A stretch of 46,774 nt of DNA, from the NCBI GenBank assembly GCA_028293445.1, contig JAQGOU010000220.1, forward strand, positions 1 to 46,774, read 5' to 3'. The position numbers and the translations under genes are program-made. Each line of letters begins with the position of its first letter. The stretch's first letter is position 1. Under the pieces are notes generated by a model. It was not told the DNA's origin and searched no databases. It was given only the letters and a program-made list of their open reading frames with translations. Origin of the DNA: Verrucomicrobiales bacterium. GTDB taxonomy: Bacteria; Verrucomicrobiota; Verrucomicrobiia; Limisphaerales; JACDHS01. This document shows positions 9,842 through 19,701 of the stretch, one piece after another.

Positions 9842-10381
9842 ATGAAGCCCGCCCTGTTTTTCGAAGACGTAGGAGTTTTGACAATTCCTCGCCAAAACAT
9901 CAGCCAAAGCGCCCCCTTGGCAGATCGCTTTCAAGTAAACCACGACGCCATCGCTTCCGTGCGACGGTTGAAAGCCGCTGGATTTATTTTGATTGTCGCC
10001 TCGAATAAGCCGGAGTTGTCGCGCGGAACGATTTCCCGCCGCGAATTGGATCAGGCCCACGGGTTATTGCGTCAGAGCTTCTCGCTCGATGATATTTTTA
10101 TCTGTCCCCACGACGACGCCGATCGTTGTCCCTGCCGGAAACCGAGAGACGGATTATTCAAAGAGGCAGCTCACAAGTGGCACCTGGAGATGGAACGCAG
10201 TTTCGTGATCAGCGATAAATGGCAGGATGCCGAAGCTGCGCGGAGTCTCGGGTGTACCTCCGTTTTGTTGCAGTCACCGACCATCGGCAAGGTCCATCGT
10301 GATTTTCTTGTCCCGAATTTGGAAGCTGCCGTCGATAAAATCCTACACCTTCACGGTGCCAGGCAATTCACCATGGCTTAA
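9842..10381 (+). CDS. GmhB/histidinol-phosphatase-like HAD-family protein with a degenerate DxD motif
   Basis: SNKPELSRG, CPHDDADRCPCRKPRDGL (Zn-loop-like) and ISDKWQDAEAARSLGC fit the GmhB family; N-term ALFFEDVGVL replaces FLDRDGVI. Confidence 0.75.
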   Translation: MKPALFFEDVGVLTIPRQNISQSAPLADRFQVNHDAIASVRRLKAAGFILIVASNKPELSRGTISRRELDQAHGLLRQSFSLDDIFICPHDDADRCPCRKPRDGLFKEAAHKWHLEMERSFVISDKWQDAEAARSLGCTSVLLQSPTIGKVHRDFLVPNLEAAVDKILHLHGARQFTMA

Positions 10382-10384
10382 GGA

Positions 10385-11410
10385 TTAAAACTTCAGCCCA
10401 AGACTGGAGCGGATCTGCAGGTCATTGGGCGAAACACCATTAGCTGGCTGGGTGTCGAACGTGTCGAGAAGCGTCAGGGTGAAAATGAAATTCTCCATGA
10501 ACGTGTAACGGAGGTTCGATTCAAAGCGCAGTCGGTATTGCTCCAGATCCGCCTGCGGGAAGAACTCAAATTTCTCGTCGAAACTTAATTTCTTATTGAT
10601 GAACCACTTTGAATCTTCCGCCAACCGGTAGAAATAACGTTCGAGTGTCTTCTGACCTTTGAAATACTGCGCCTGATAGTTCATCCCGATTTCCGTGTTC
10701 ATGACGAAGTTCGTCAGCATCAGGACGTGATAACCAAAGCCCGGGCCGAATTCATATTGGAAATCAATTTTGCGGATTTCGTCATAGCCCGCGCCAACGA
10801 GGTTGTAAACAAACACTCGTTTGGTGAGATCGAAATCGGTCTTGGAACTACCTGTGACCTGGTTGGCGGACGTGATCCCATCCGTGCGTCCGTAGGTGCC
10901 GTTTAAATCAAATGTGTTTTTGAAAAAGCGATGCGGAACAATTTCACGACCGTAAGTAAATTTGAAGCGACCGTAATAAAGTTGCCGTTCTTTTTCACTG
11001 AAACCAAGGTCGGTCCCAATCTGGACGTCACCATGCCAGTGCTGTGGACCTTTAGGTTTTACTTCAGGTGGTTTAGCCACGAGACCATTCACGACCACGT
11101 TTGTCGTGATATTTGTTGCGGTGGCGGACGTCGTAATCGTCACATTCGTGAGCGCGTTCGTAACGACGATCTGGCCGAGAGGGATGACTTCCCGTTTGGC
11201 AATTTCCACCAGCGGAACGGTCAACGACGGCGCCCAGGTTGTAGCAATGACCACCTGGTTGGTCGTTTCCGAAATGAGTTTCCCCGTGAGACGATCGCCG
11301 TTGCGCAACTGCAGGACCATCGTCTGCGAAAACACCGTACAGGAACAAAGCCAAACCCCGAATAGAATTCGAACGAGATTAAGAGATTTAGGGCGTTTCC
11401 GTTTTAACAT
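10385..11410 (-). CDS. DUF481-family outer-membrane protein
   Basis: MVLQLRNGDRLTGKLISETTNQVVIATTWAPSLTVPLVEI followed by a beta-rich region ending in aromatic-alternating strands and a C-terminal F (SLGLKF). Confidence 0.75.
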   Translation of the reverse strand: MLKRKRPKSLNLVRILFGVWLCSCTVFSQTMVLQLRNGDRLTGKLISETTNQVVIATTWAPSLTVPLVEIAKREVIPLGQIVVTNALTNVTITTSATATNITTNVVVNGLVAKPPEVKPKGPQHWHGDVQIGTDLGFSEKERQLYYGRFKFTYGREIVPHRFFKNTFDLNGTYGRTDGITSANQVTGSSKTDFDLTKRVFVYNLVGAGYDEIRKIDFQYEFGPGFGYHVLMLTNFVMNTEIGMNYQAQYFKGQKTLERYFYRLAEDSKWFINKKLSFDEKFEFFPQADLEQYRLRFESNLRYTFMENFIFTLTLLDTFDTQPANGVSPNDLQIRSSLGLKF

Positions 11411-12272
11411 TGGTTTGGGTCACGGACTCTTGCGGTGCGGGCAGATCAGATGAGGTGATGCGACGAATGCCACCGAAGACGCGGACCTGACCTTCTGCGT
11501 TGTACTTAAGAACTGGACGGCTGGTGTCGGTATAATCGTGCGTTTCCCGACTGAGAATTTGGCCGTCCGGATTGATGCGCGTATAACTAAAGGACCGCGC
11601 GCCGGTTTGGCTCAACACGTGCAAGTTACTGAATTGGTCCAGTTGCGCTTCGGTTTTAGTGAAGGATGTCATCGGAGCCAGCGCAAACAGCTTAAACGTT
11701 TTTGTGCGCGTCGCATCAGTGATGCGGAGATAAAGCCGCATCTGTTTGAGAAAGATTGCCTGCTGCAAAATGTAGTGACGCACTTCTGGCACCTGTGCGG
11801 CCGTTCCTTCCAGTGGCACGCCGAACTCAATATCCTGCAATCGGGTACCGTTCATAATGGTGAATGTCTTCGCGACACTCGTCACTTCAGTGCCCCATTG
11901 CGAAAGCTTCACGGTGGCGGTCACCGTATAACGGCCGGAACGTGCGAAGTTGAAATAAGGAGTGAGGTTGACCCGTTTGGTTCCCGCGAGAGAGGACTCA
12001 AGGGAGAACTCCGCCTGCACGGGAGGGTTTTCAATCTTCGAAACGATAAACTTATCGAGCGACTCGATCGAAAACGTCAGCCAGTCCGCTTCTTTGCCAA
12101 GTTTGAGTGTCTGCCCGGACCGGTTGACGATCCGGACGGCGGCGATCAATTCTTCGTCGGGTAAAAATTGATCCTGCTCGAGGGCCAGTTCGATGCCAAC
12201 GCCGTTAGGCTGTGCCACTACAGAGGTCAAGGAGATCAACAAGGCAGCGAGGATAAGATTCGCCAGTTTCAT
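11388..12272 (-). CDS. Secreted hypothetical protein
   Basis: Signal peptide MKLANLILAALLISLTSVVAQ; long ORF overlapping the start of the downstream DUF481 gene. Confidence 0.65.
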   Translation of the reverse strand: MKLANLILAALLISLTSVVAQPNGVGIELALEQDQFLPDEELIAAVRIVNRSGQTLKLGKEADWLTFSIESLDKFIVSKIENPPVQAEFSLESSLAGTKRVNLTPYFNFARSGRYTVTATVKLSQWGTEVTSVAKTFTIMNGTRLQDIEFGVPLEGTAAQVPEVRHYILQQAIFLKQMRLYLRITDATRTKTFKLFALAPMTSFTKTEAQLDQFSNLHVLSQTGARSFSYTRINPDGQILSRETHDYTDTSRPVLKYNAEGQVRVFGGIRRITSSDLPAPQESVTQTNVKTETP

Positions 12273-12370
12273 TTCGGCAGTTTAAGGAGGTTCAACTCAC
12301 TAGCAAGTCACAAACGTTTCTCACGGGTAAAAGACGGATCGACGCTGATTCCTATTCAACCCGTACGAAA

Positions 12371-13384
12371 TCAAAACTTCAGATGCCGCTGCACTTCCTG
12401 ACAAACGCGAAAAGGCGAAATGGCGCGTAAACATTCCAAAGGTTTACTGTTCGCACAGGTTGATTTCATGCAGGGAGCGCACGGCAACGAAACCCGTAAG
12501 GCTGTATCAATTTGCCCGTAAGGTCCTGTCCGACGGGGTTCCGTCGGACCAAAAATAGCTACCACCGGTTTGCCGAGCGCCGCAGCAACATGCATCGGTC
12601 CGGTGTCGTTCGTGATGGTCAATTCGCTCAGTCGAAGCCACTCGATCATTTCGCGCAATGAGGTTTGACCCGTCAAATCCAGGCAGCGATCTGGTGCCCC
12701 GGCAGAAATTTCCTCCGCGAGGTGCGTTGAACTACGGTCGCCAAGAATCGCAAATTTGAAATCACTTTTGGCAGACAATTGCCGGACGACTTCAGTGTAA
12801 TATTCCGCGGGCCACAGTTTGTTATTCCAACGCGCACCGGGATTGATCGTGATCCAGCGGGAGGAGTTTGTTTTCCATTTAAGTTCCAGCGCGCCCTTGG
12901 TCAGCGGATTTTCCGGGAACCATGTGAAATTTTTGTGAACCGGAATGCCCAGGCGGTGCAAAATCTCAAGATACCAATCGACCGCATGAGTATGAGCCGA
13001 AGGGCGCCGAACGGTTTCATCGTAAAAGCAGGTCGCTCCTTCGCGCGGGTCATCAACGCCAATCGTGTGATCTCCGTTTGCCAGCCATGCAAAAACACCA
13101 CTACGAGCCAGCCCTTGCAAATCAATGACGAGGTCAAAATGTTGGCGCCGCAAATCCCGGATGCTCCTGAACATTTCATCCCAATGGAGAGGCGAAGCCC
13201 AGCGTTTGCGCTCAAAGCGGATGGTGCCGGCCAGGTCGGGATCGTTCTGCAAAAAGCCTTCCAGACCGGCATCAATCCACCAGTAAATTTCGCTTTTCGG
13301 AAGATGTTGCTTCAGCAAACGCAAGACCGGCAATGCCTGCACGACATCACCGAGCGAGCTCGGCTTTAAAATGAGGATTTTCAA
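12371..13384 (-). CDS. Glycosyltransferase family 9 (LPS heptosyltransferase-like)
   Basis: MKILILKPSSLGDVVQALPVLRLLK; ITINPGARWNNKLWPAEYY; TITNDTGPMHVAAALGKPVVAIFGPTEPRRTGPYG. Confidence 0.93.
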   Translation of the reverse strand: MKILILKPSSLGDVVQALPVLRLLKQHLPKSEIYWWIDAGLEGFLQNDPDLAGTIRFERKRWASPLHWDEMFRSIRDLRRQHFDLVIDLQGLARSGVFAWLANGDHTIGVDDPREGATCFYDETVRRPSAHTHAVDWYLEILHRLGIPVHKNFTWFPENPLTKGALELKWKTNSSRWITINPGARWNNKLWPAEYYTEVVRQLSAKSDFKFAILGDRSSTHLAEEISAGAPDRCLDLTGQTSLREMIEWLRLSELTITNDTGPMHVAAALGKPVVAIFGPTEPRRTGPYGQIDTALRVSLPCAPCMKSTCANSKPLECLRAISPFRVCQEVQRHLKF

Positions 13385-13439
13385 ACGCTGCTCTGAGGTA
13401 TCGCCATCACGCGGAACTTAATTGACCAGATCGTGCGAC

Positions 13440-14162
13440 CTATTTTCCGAAGGAGAGTCGCTCTGCCAAACGGGGCGGTAAACCAGCCGCAAGGATTTTG
13501 GCCTGCGCCGTGGCAATATCGTAATCGAGACGGCGAAGCTCAATCGAACCTTCGTCCATGTCATAAATGACGTAAGCGGCTTTTGGATTGCCGTCACGCG
13601 GTTGACCGATGCTGCCGACGTTAACAAAATATTTACGACCCGGTTCGACACGAAACTTGGAATAAGTTCCACCGCGGACCACGGTATCGCGGATGAACGC
13701 GACTGGAACATGGGTATGACCGAAGAAACAGACGGAGGTGTTTTGATACGTAAAGCTGGCGGCGGCCGCGAGCTTTTCAAAAACATATCCCCAACGTTGA
13801 GGCATATCGAGGGTGGCGTGAACAATCGTAAAGCTTGTGACGAGCTTCAGATATTTTAAATCGCGCAGCCACTTCTTGTCATCTTCACCCAACTGCTGGC
13901 GTGTCCATAAAACAGCCTCAGCCGCTGCGGGATTAAATCCTTCCATGGTGTCGTCGACCGAACACATCTCATCGTGATTGCCTTTCACGCAGGGGATGTT
14001 CATCTGTCGGACGATATCCAGACATTCTTTTGGGTTCGCGCCGTAGCCAACGACGTCACCAAGGCAGGCCACATGAGTACATTTCTGCGCCTGAATATCT
14101 TCCAGAACGGCCTGAAATGCCTCAAGGTTGCCGTGAATATCGGCGATAATTGCGTACTTCAT
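13440..14162 (-). CDS. Calcineurin-like metallophosphoesterase
   Basis: MKYAIIADIHGNLEAFQAVL; CLGDVVGYGANP; VKGNHDE; CFFGHTHVP; VNVGSIGQPRDGNPKAAYVIYD. Confidence 0.93.
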   Translation of the reverse strand: MKYAIIADIHGNLEAFQAVLEDIQAQKCTHVACLGDVVGYGANPKECLDIVRQMNIPCVKGNHDEMCSVDDTMEGFNPAAAEAVLWTRQQLGEDDKKWLRDLKYLKLVTSFTIVHATLDMPQRWGYVFEKLAAAASFTYQNTSVCFFGHTHVPVAFIRDTVVRGGTYSKFRVEPGRKYFVNVGSIGQPRDGNPKAAYVIYDMDEGSIELRRLDYDIATAQAKILAAGLPPRLAERLSFGK

Positions 14163-14174
14163 TCCTTAAAAATC

Positions 14175-14453
14175 TTATCTGACAATTTCGAATCCGCGAA
14201 ACTCATTTTTTGCTTCACCCCAAACGATCTGCTCGCTTTTGATGAATCTTCCGACTTCCGAATCGCGAATTCCCTGCAAAAACTCATCTAACTCCTGCTT
14301 TTGCCCCTCCACGACCAGTTCCACCCTTCCATCAGGCAAATTTTTCACCACTCCAGTGATCTCGAAACCAGTCGCCACGGTCTTCGTTGTATAACGAAAT
14401 CCAACGCCCTGCACTTTCCCCAAAAAAAACACCGTCATTCGACTGCGTTTCAT
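14175..14453 (-). CDS. acyP: Acylphosphatase
   Basis: [43 protein letters not shown]. Confidence 0.93.
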   Translation of the reverse strand: MKRSRMTVFFLGKVQGVGFRYTTKTVATGFEITGVVKNLPDGRVELVVEGQKQELDEFLQGIRDSEVGRFIKSEQIVWGEAKNEFRGFEIVR

Positions 14454-14533
14454 AGCTTCTTACCGCGATTCAAGTCTGTCATTACGCATAACTCTGCATG
14501 TTCACGCAACGATTTAATTGCACGTAAAGTGCC

Positions 14534-17386
14534 TCATTCCAAATTTTTCTTCGCCCGCTTCTTCGCATCCAGCAAACGACTGGTCGTGCTGGCTGTTTCC
14601 TCCGGCTTCGAAGCTCCGGTTTTTGCTGCCGTTTCGACGGTTGGCGCTGTCGCAGTAACTGCTTCCTTGGCCGGCAAAACAAACGGTTTCTCGGGTTTGA
14701 ACAAATCCGGACTGGGCTGCACGGTCGGGCCAGTTTGTCGGGCCCGCACCTCATCGCGTCGCGCGAGTAGCGACGATAATGACTCGTCCTGGGTCACAAC
14801 CTTGGCTTTCTTCCAAAATTGCAGGCGACGGAAAAAGCGCGCCATTTCATCCCAATCCAGTTGCACGCGACGAATCGCCACATCCAGCGGGAAAAGCAGA
14901 ATCGCCAATTTCATCAGCCATTCCCACAAATCTTTTGGCTGAAAGGTTTTCTTGCGGTCGTGCAAAAAGGGGTTGTCCGTTTCGGGATCCAGAATCTTTC
15001 CCTCACCGGTCTCGGTCAACTTGCGGAGCAGATGCAGGTTGGGCTCGGTGGCACTAAACTCCGGCGAATAATTTACGCTCGCTCCCAGGACTTGCGTCGC
15101 CCGGGGTACTCCATCCTTCATATCGGCGAGGTTCAATAGATAGGCACCAACCTGTTTGGTCGGGAATCTAGCTTCGTAATGTCCCGGACCTGTTTGTTCC
15201 AGGCGCACGACTTGTGTATCCCCTTTTGGACTCGACACGGTGGTCTGCAAATTGAGGAAGTTCCGATAATTTCCTTGGGTGTCGACCGCTTCGACGGAAA
15301 TGTGCCCTTCCCCGCGGTCTACCGAAACTTCGCTGGTGAAATCGGCATTCTCAATTTTTCTCAAACTCCACTGCGCGATCTGCGACCAGAATTGACGATA
15401 CTTATCCCAACCGAGCCAGTCGGCGGCCCATTTCGCCTTGGCGTCAGAAGTAAACGCCACAGAGCGACCCAACCCGTATTGCCAATGCGCGAGCACCGGA
15501 TCTCCTTTGTCGCTGACGAGCGGAACCTCCGCACGCGGCTTGGGAGTGGTGCAAACGTAGCCTTTCAGTTGTGGATATTCGCCAGAGCCAATGCCTCGGA
15601 TCAATTCGCTGTTCGCCGCCAACTGTGGTTTGAAAGGTTCCTCGAAAATCGCCGACTTCAAAATGATCGCCGCTTCCTTCAGGAAAATTTGCGGCAACTG
15701 CGCTGGCGAACGCACATCGTAAAACCGGCCCCGCCCCATATCCGCCATCCATGTCATTGTTTCGGGAGTCACATGGCCACCGATCATGACGGTGCTGATG
15801 GTGATCTTGTCCCCGACAATTTCCTCGACCATCTTTTTGCTGGGAGCACTCGGATCACCATCGCTGAACACGACCATGTGTTTCAGATTGGAGGGGGATT
15901 TCTTGAGCGCTTCATGCGCCATCTTCATCGGGTTGCCGAAATCGATCATGTCGCCGGGATTCATTCCGGCAATCATTTTGCCCATCGCTTTCTTGTCGCC
16001 CACTTTTTCGAGGGGATACAACCAACGACTATTCCCATCCCAAAGAACAATGCCCATTTCATCCTGCGGACCGAGCGCATCCAGCGCGGCAAACGCAATA
16101 TCGCGCGCCCATTGATTCCCATTGGGAAATTCCGTCGCATGACAAACGATCACCAGGGCGCCACTCGGCAGAACCTTCTTACTGTTCAGTTCCATGTCGA
16201 CCGGAAGCGTCGACTCCAACGGTGTTCCTCGATAACCGCCCGCCGCATACGTTTGATCGCCACCAATGCAAACCAGACCAACACCGAAATCGCGCACGGC
16301 ACTTTCGAGCAACTTCATGCTGTCGTCACCCAACTCACCCGCCGAAATGTTGCTGAGAAAGATCGCATCATAGCTCTGCATCTCCGCGAGAGTTCCGGGG
16401 AAACCAGTGGAATCAATGACCTTCACGTCAAGCTTGGCATCCTGCAGCGCGGCCGCCAGCGTGACATCCTGCTTCGGTTCCGCTGAGACAATTAAAATGC
16501 GCGGGTTACCGCGAACGCTGGTGAAACTCGTCGCGCGATTGTTTTGCGGGATCAGGTCACCCGGTCCGTTGAGTTGGATATTATAACTGTAAAAACCCGG
16601 CTCAGTCAGCGTCTGTGGAAAGGTGAAGAGATTCTTCCCTGCCACAAGTTCCACCTTTTGCTCACCCAACTGCTGTGCGTTACGAAACAACTGGACAGTC
16701 GCGCTTTGAGCTTCATCCGCCTGGGCGAAAATCTTCACGTCAAAGGTCTGGCCCTTCTTTACGGTGCTGGGCACGGTTAGTTTCTGCACGGAAATGTCAT
16801 TGCCACGGTTCACTCCCAGAGGCACGACATCGATGCTCACGCCGAGCGGTTTCGCCGCGAGCAACGCTTCCATCGCGCTGCCGGCATTTTCGTTACCATC
16901 AGAAAACAAAACAAGGCGTCGCTGACCGGTCTCCGGGAACGCTGCGGTTCCCAACCGAATGGCCGACGAGATATCGGAGCGTTCCGTCGAAACCACGGAA
17001 TAAATCTTCTTCACGTCCACGGCATTGGTGACCGAGGATTCAATGCTCGCCTCGCTGCCGAACACCAGGACGCCTGCCTTATCGACGAGCTTCTTTTGCG
17101 ACGCGAATTTATTAACCCATTCCCGCGCGGCTTCCTGTTGGGGTGATGGAACACTGTCGGAACGATCGAGCAGAAAGAAAACATTCACCCCTTCCATCGA
17201 GAGTTTCCACTGGAACCCCGCGACGGCAAGAATGAGGGAGAGAACAATAATCAACCGAATGAAGAACGCCGTCCAACGTCGCCAGATCGCGAGATGAACA
17301 TCAGATTTCCACGCCAGCCAAATTACCCACAGCACTGCGGGCGGCAGCAGAAAGAGGTAATAAGGATTGGAGAATTGGAAGTTCAT
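14534..17386 (-). CDS. Membrane-anchored VWA / glutamine-amidotransferase-like protein
   Basis: VNVFFLLDRSDSV; RRLVLFSDGNENAG; YDAIFLSNISAGELGDDSMKLLESAVRDFGVGLVCIGGDQTYAAGGYRGTPLESTLPVDME; N-terminal TM helices. Confidence 0.88.
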   Translation of the reverse strand: MNFQFSNPYYLFLLPPAVLWVIWLAWKSDVHLAIWRRWTAFFIRLIIVLSLILAVAGFQWKLSMEGVNVFFLLDRSDSVPSPQQEAAREWVNKFASQKKLVDKAGVLVFGSEASIESSVTNAVDVKKIYSVVSTERSDISSAIRLGTAAFPETGQRRLVLFSDGNENAGSAMEALLAAKPLGVSIDVVPLGVNRGNDISVQKLTVPSTVKKGQTFDVKIFAQADEAQSATVQLFRNAQQLGEQKVELVAGKNLFTFPQTLTEPGFYSYNIQLNGPGDLIPQNNRATSFTSVRGNPRILIVSAEPKQDVTLAAALQDAKLDVKVIDSTGFPGTLAEMQSYDAIFLSNISAGELGDDSMKLLESAVRDFGVGLVCIGGDQTYAAGGYRGTPLESTLPVDMELNSKKVLPSGALVIVCHATEFPNGNQWARDIAFAALDALGPQDEMGIVLWDGNSRWLYPLEKVGDKKAMGKMIAGMNPGDMIDFGNPMKMAHEALKKSPSNLKHMVVFSDGDPSAPSKKMVEEIVGDKITISTVMIGGHVTPETMTWMADMGRGRFYDVRSPAQLPQIFLKEAAIILKSAIFEEPFKPQLAANSELIRGIGSGEYPQLKGYVCTTPKPRAEVPLVSDKGDPVLAHWQYGLGRSVAFTSDAKAKWAADWLGWDKYRQFWSQIAQWSLRKIENADFTSEVSVDRGEGHISVEAVDTQGNYRNFLNLQTTVSSPKGDTQVVRLEQTGPGHYEARFPTKQVGAYLLNLADMKDGVPRATQVLGASVNYSPEFSATEPNLHLLRKLTETGEGKILDPETDNPFLHDRKKTFQPKDLWEWLMKLAILLFPLDVAIRRVQLDWDEMARFFRRLQFWKKAKVVTQDESLSSLLARRDEVRARQTGPTVQPSPDLFKPEKPFVLPAKEAVTATAPTVETAAKTGASKPEETASTTSRLLDAKKRAKKNLE

Positions 17387-19701
17387 GCTTTCTTGCGAAC
17401 GAACTTCTGCACGCGGTGGTTCATTGAGTCAGCCACGTAAAGGTTTCCTTTTGAATCGAGCGCAAGGCTCCAGGGATTGCTGAATTGCGCGGGCGCACCG
17501 CCAGGCCCGCCAAGGATTTCGATTGGTTGATCGTTGGCATCAAAGATTTGCACGCGACTGTTTCCGAATTCGCATACAAATTGCAAGCCGCTTGCGTCCA
17601 CGCGCACATCGTAGGGATAACTCAATTCACCAGGCTTGTTGCCGGCTTTGCCATAACTTCGCAGGAATTTCCCTTCTGGAGAAAACACCTGGATGCGGTG
17701 ATTGCACGAATCTGCGACATAAATCCGGTCGTGCGAATCGATGCCAAGGCTCTCCGCTCGATTGAATTCCCCCGCCCCATCCCCCGCGCTTCCAAAGGAA
17801 CTCAGAAACTTTTTTCCATCGGGCGCGAATCTCTGCACACGTTCCGCCATCTCATATTCGCTGACAAAAACTTCACCGTGCGAATTCACCGCCACGCCGC
17901 GAGGGAAGGCCAGTTGCCCTGCGTTCGTTCCGTGCTCGCCCCATTGCGTTACCAGTTTGCCCTCGGTCGTAAAATGATTCACGCGCCAGTAATGAGGTTC
18001 GACAACAATGATGTTGCCGTTGCCGTCGCGTGACATTCCTTTTGGATTGCCGCGCACGGTCTGGGGCATCTGCCAAAACATCAGGAACTTTCCGTCAGGG
18101 GAAAACTTCTGCACGCGACCAGTCATGTCGACGACATACAAGTTGTCATCGCGATCGAGGGCAAGGGCACGCGGTTTATTAAACTGACCGAGCGCTGTCC
18201 CACGGGAACCGATGACTTTCACATCGCTGAAGATTTTACTCTTAAGGCCGCCTGAATCGGAGCAACCGCTGAAGCAGAGCGCGCAGGAAACGAAGAAGAG
18301 ACAAACCGAGACACCGCGTCGACTCGTTTGGATCAGCGCCCGTCCGGCCGTCCAGAAAACGAACGGCGCCACCGCGATCAACAGCAGCAACAGACAAAGC
18401 GCATTGATCTGACTGTTGTATCCGTAATGCAAAAGATTGAACGCACGTAACGCCAGCGTTTCACCGTCGGGCGGAACAATCAGCACGATGCTTTCCACAT
18501 CCCAAATGCAGAGGAGATAAACGACATACCAGACCGCAGCGATTTGCGGGAAGACTTGAGGCCATTGCACATGACGAAACACCTGCCAATCATTCGCCCC
18601 TTCCATTCGAGCGGCGTCGGTCAGGTTGCGATCGACTCCGTTCAAGGCATGCGCGACGCCTGTCCATCCGATGGCAAGATAACGAACGACATAGGCAACG
18701 ATCACGATGCCCAGGCTCTGATACAACGCAGTAAACGGTGAGCGATTGAAAATCCAAATGAACGCAATGCCGAGCAATACACCGGGAATTAAAAATGAAA
18801 CCCAAAGAATCCCGCCGAGCGGCAAACGTGCGGTAACGATTCCGATGCCGATAATGACGCTCGCGGAGATGCCAGCGAACAGGACCGAATGAATCAACGC
18901 GCGTTGTCCGGCGGCCAGAGCCGGCAGGAAGTTGCTCCACGTTTTCCCGGAGAAAATAATTTGGCCCAGCGGCAAAGCATCAGAGAACAAAACCACCAGC
19001 AGGGTTAAAACTCCTGCGGACCAGAATAGTTTCTCCCCGAGTTGTTGCCGAAACAGTTTCGCCCTGATCACGTTTTGTTTGTGGGGCCATGAAACCTTTT
19101 GGGCGCGGAACCAGAACAGGAAAACGAGCGGCACTACAATCAACGGCCAGGAAAGCTTCAGCGCTTCAGCATAGTTAAACTTCGTTGTGAAGCTGACCCA
19201 GACTTCTTCGAGGAACACTCGGGTCTGCAGGATCGCGGGAACGGCGAAATTATTGAGCGTGAGGACGAAGGTAATCATCGCCGCTTGGATTAACGCGTTT
19301 CGCGCCATTGGAACCAACAGCCAGCGCACGAGCGGACCACCACTCAGCAAGGGATCGCATTCGAGTTGCGCCGGTTCCAGTCGTTGCCAGGACGACGCAA
19401 CAAAAAACAACGTGATCGGCCAATGCAACAGGACGAGAATCCAAATCGTTCCGCCCAAGGAAAAAATACTCAGCGGCAACCACGGTCGCCAGACGCCGGT
19501 TTCACCCAGGTAATGTAGCCAGGTGTTCGTGACGAGGAATGGAGGAATCACGAGCGCGATGGCAGCCAGAGCGAGCACCCATTTGCGCCAACGCGGTTCG
19601 AGGCCCATCAACCAAAGCGCGGCGAAGAAGCCAAGGACTACCGACGCTGCCGTCGCAGTCGCACTCACGCATAAGCTGTTAAAGATAAGCGCCCAGTTCA
19701 T
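17383..19701 (-). CDS. ABC importer permease fused to a C-terminal NHL-repeat propeller
   Basis: Polytopic N-term with two BPD-type segments (QLECDPLLSGGPLVRWLLVPMARNALIQA; NLTDAARMEGANDWQVFRHVQWPQVFPQI), then CLFFVSCALCFSGCSDSGG and NHL repeats (FNKPRALALDRDDNLYVVDMTGRVQKFSPDGKFL...). Confidence 0.88.
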   Translation of the reverse strand: MNWALIFNSLCVSATATAASVVLGFFAALWLMGLEPRWRKWVLALAAIALVIPPFLVTNTWLHYLGETGVWRPWLPLSIFSLGGTIWILVLLHWPITLFFVASSWQRLEPAQLECDPLLSGGPLVRWLLVPMARNALIQAAMITFVLTLNNFAVPAILQTRVFLEEVWVSFTTKFNYAEALKLSWPLIVVPLVFLFWFRAQKVSWPHKQNVIRAKLFRQQLGEKLFWSAGVLTLLVVLFSDALPLGQIIFSGKTWSNFLPALAAGQRALIHSVLFAGISASVIIGIGIVTARLPLGGILWVSFLIPGVLLGIAFIWIFNRSPFTALYQSLGIVIVAYVVRYLAIGWTGVAHALNGVDRNLTDAARMEGANDWQVFRHVQWPQVFPQIAAVWYVVYLLCIWDVESIVLIVPPDGETLALRAFNLLHYGYNSQINALCLLLLLIAVAPFVFWTAGRALIQTSRRGVSVCLFFVSCALCFSGCSDSGGLKSKIFSDVKVIGSRGTALGQFNKPRALALDRDDNLYVVDMTGRVQKFSPDGKFLMFWQMPQTVRGNPKGMSRDGNGNIIVVEPHYWRVNHFTTEGKLVTQWGEHGTNAGQLAFPRGVAVNSHGEVFVSEYEMAERVQRFAPDGKKFLSSFGSAGDGAGEFNRAESLGIDSHDRIYVADSCNHRIQVFSPEGKFLRSYGKAGNKPGELSYPYDVRVDASGLQFVCEFGNSRVQIFDANDQPIEILGGPGGAPAQFSNPWSLALDSKGNLYVADSMNHRVQKFVRKKA

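Noticed and set aside
15179-16486. 435-aa plus-strand ORF
   Set aside because: Fully antisense to the strongly supported VWA gene; His/Arg-rich composition typical of a shadow ORF. Same for 12779..13369, 17485..18033, 21053..21742, 36155..37129 and 3219..3725.
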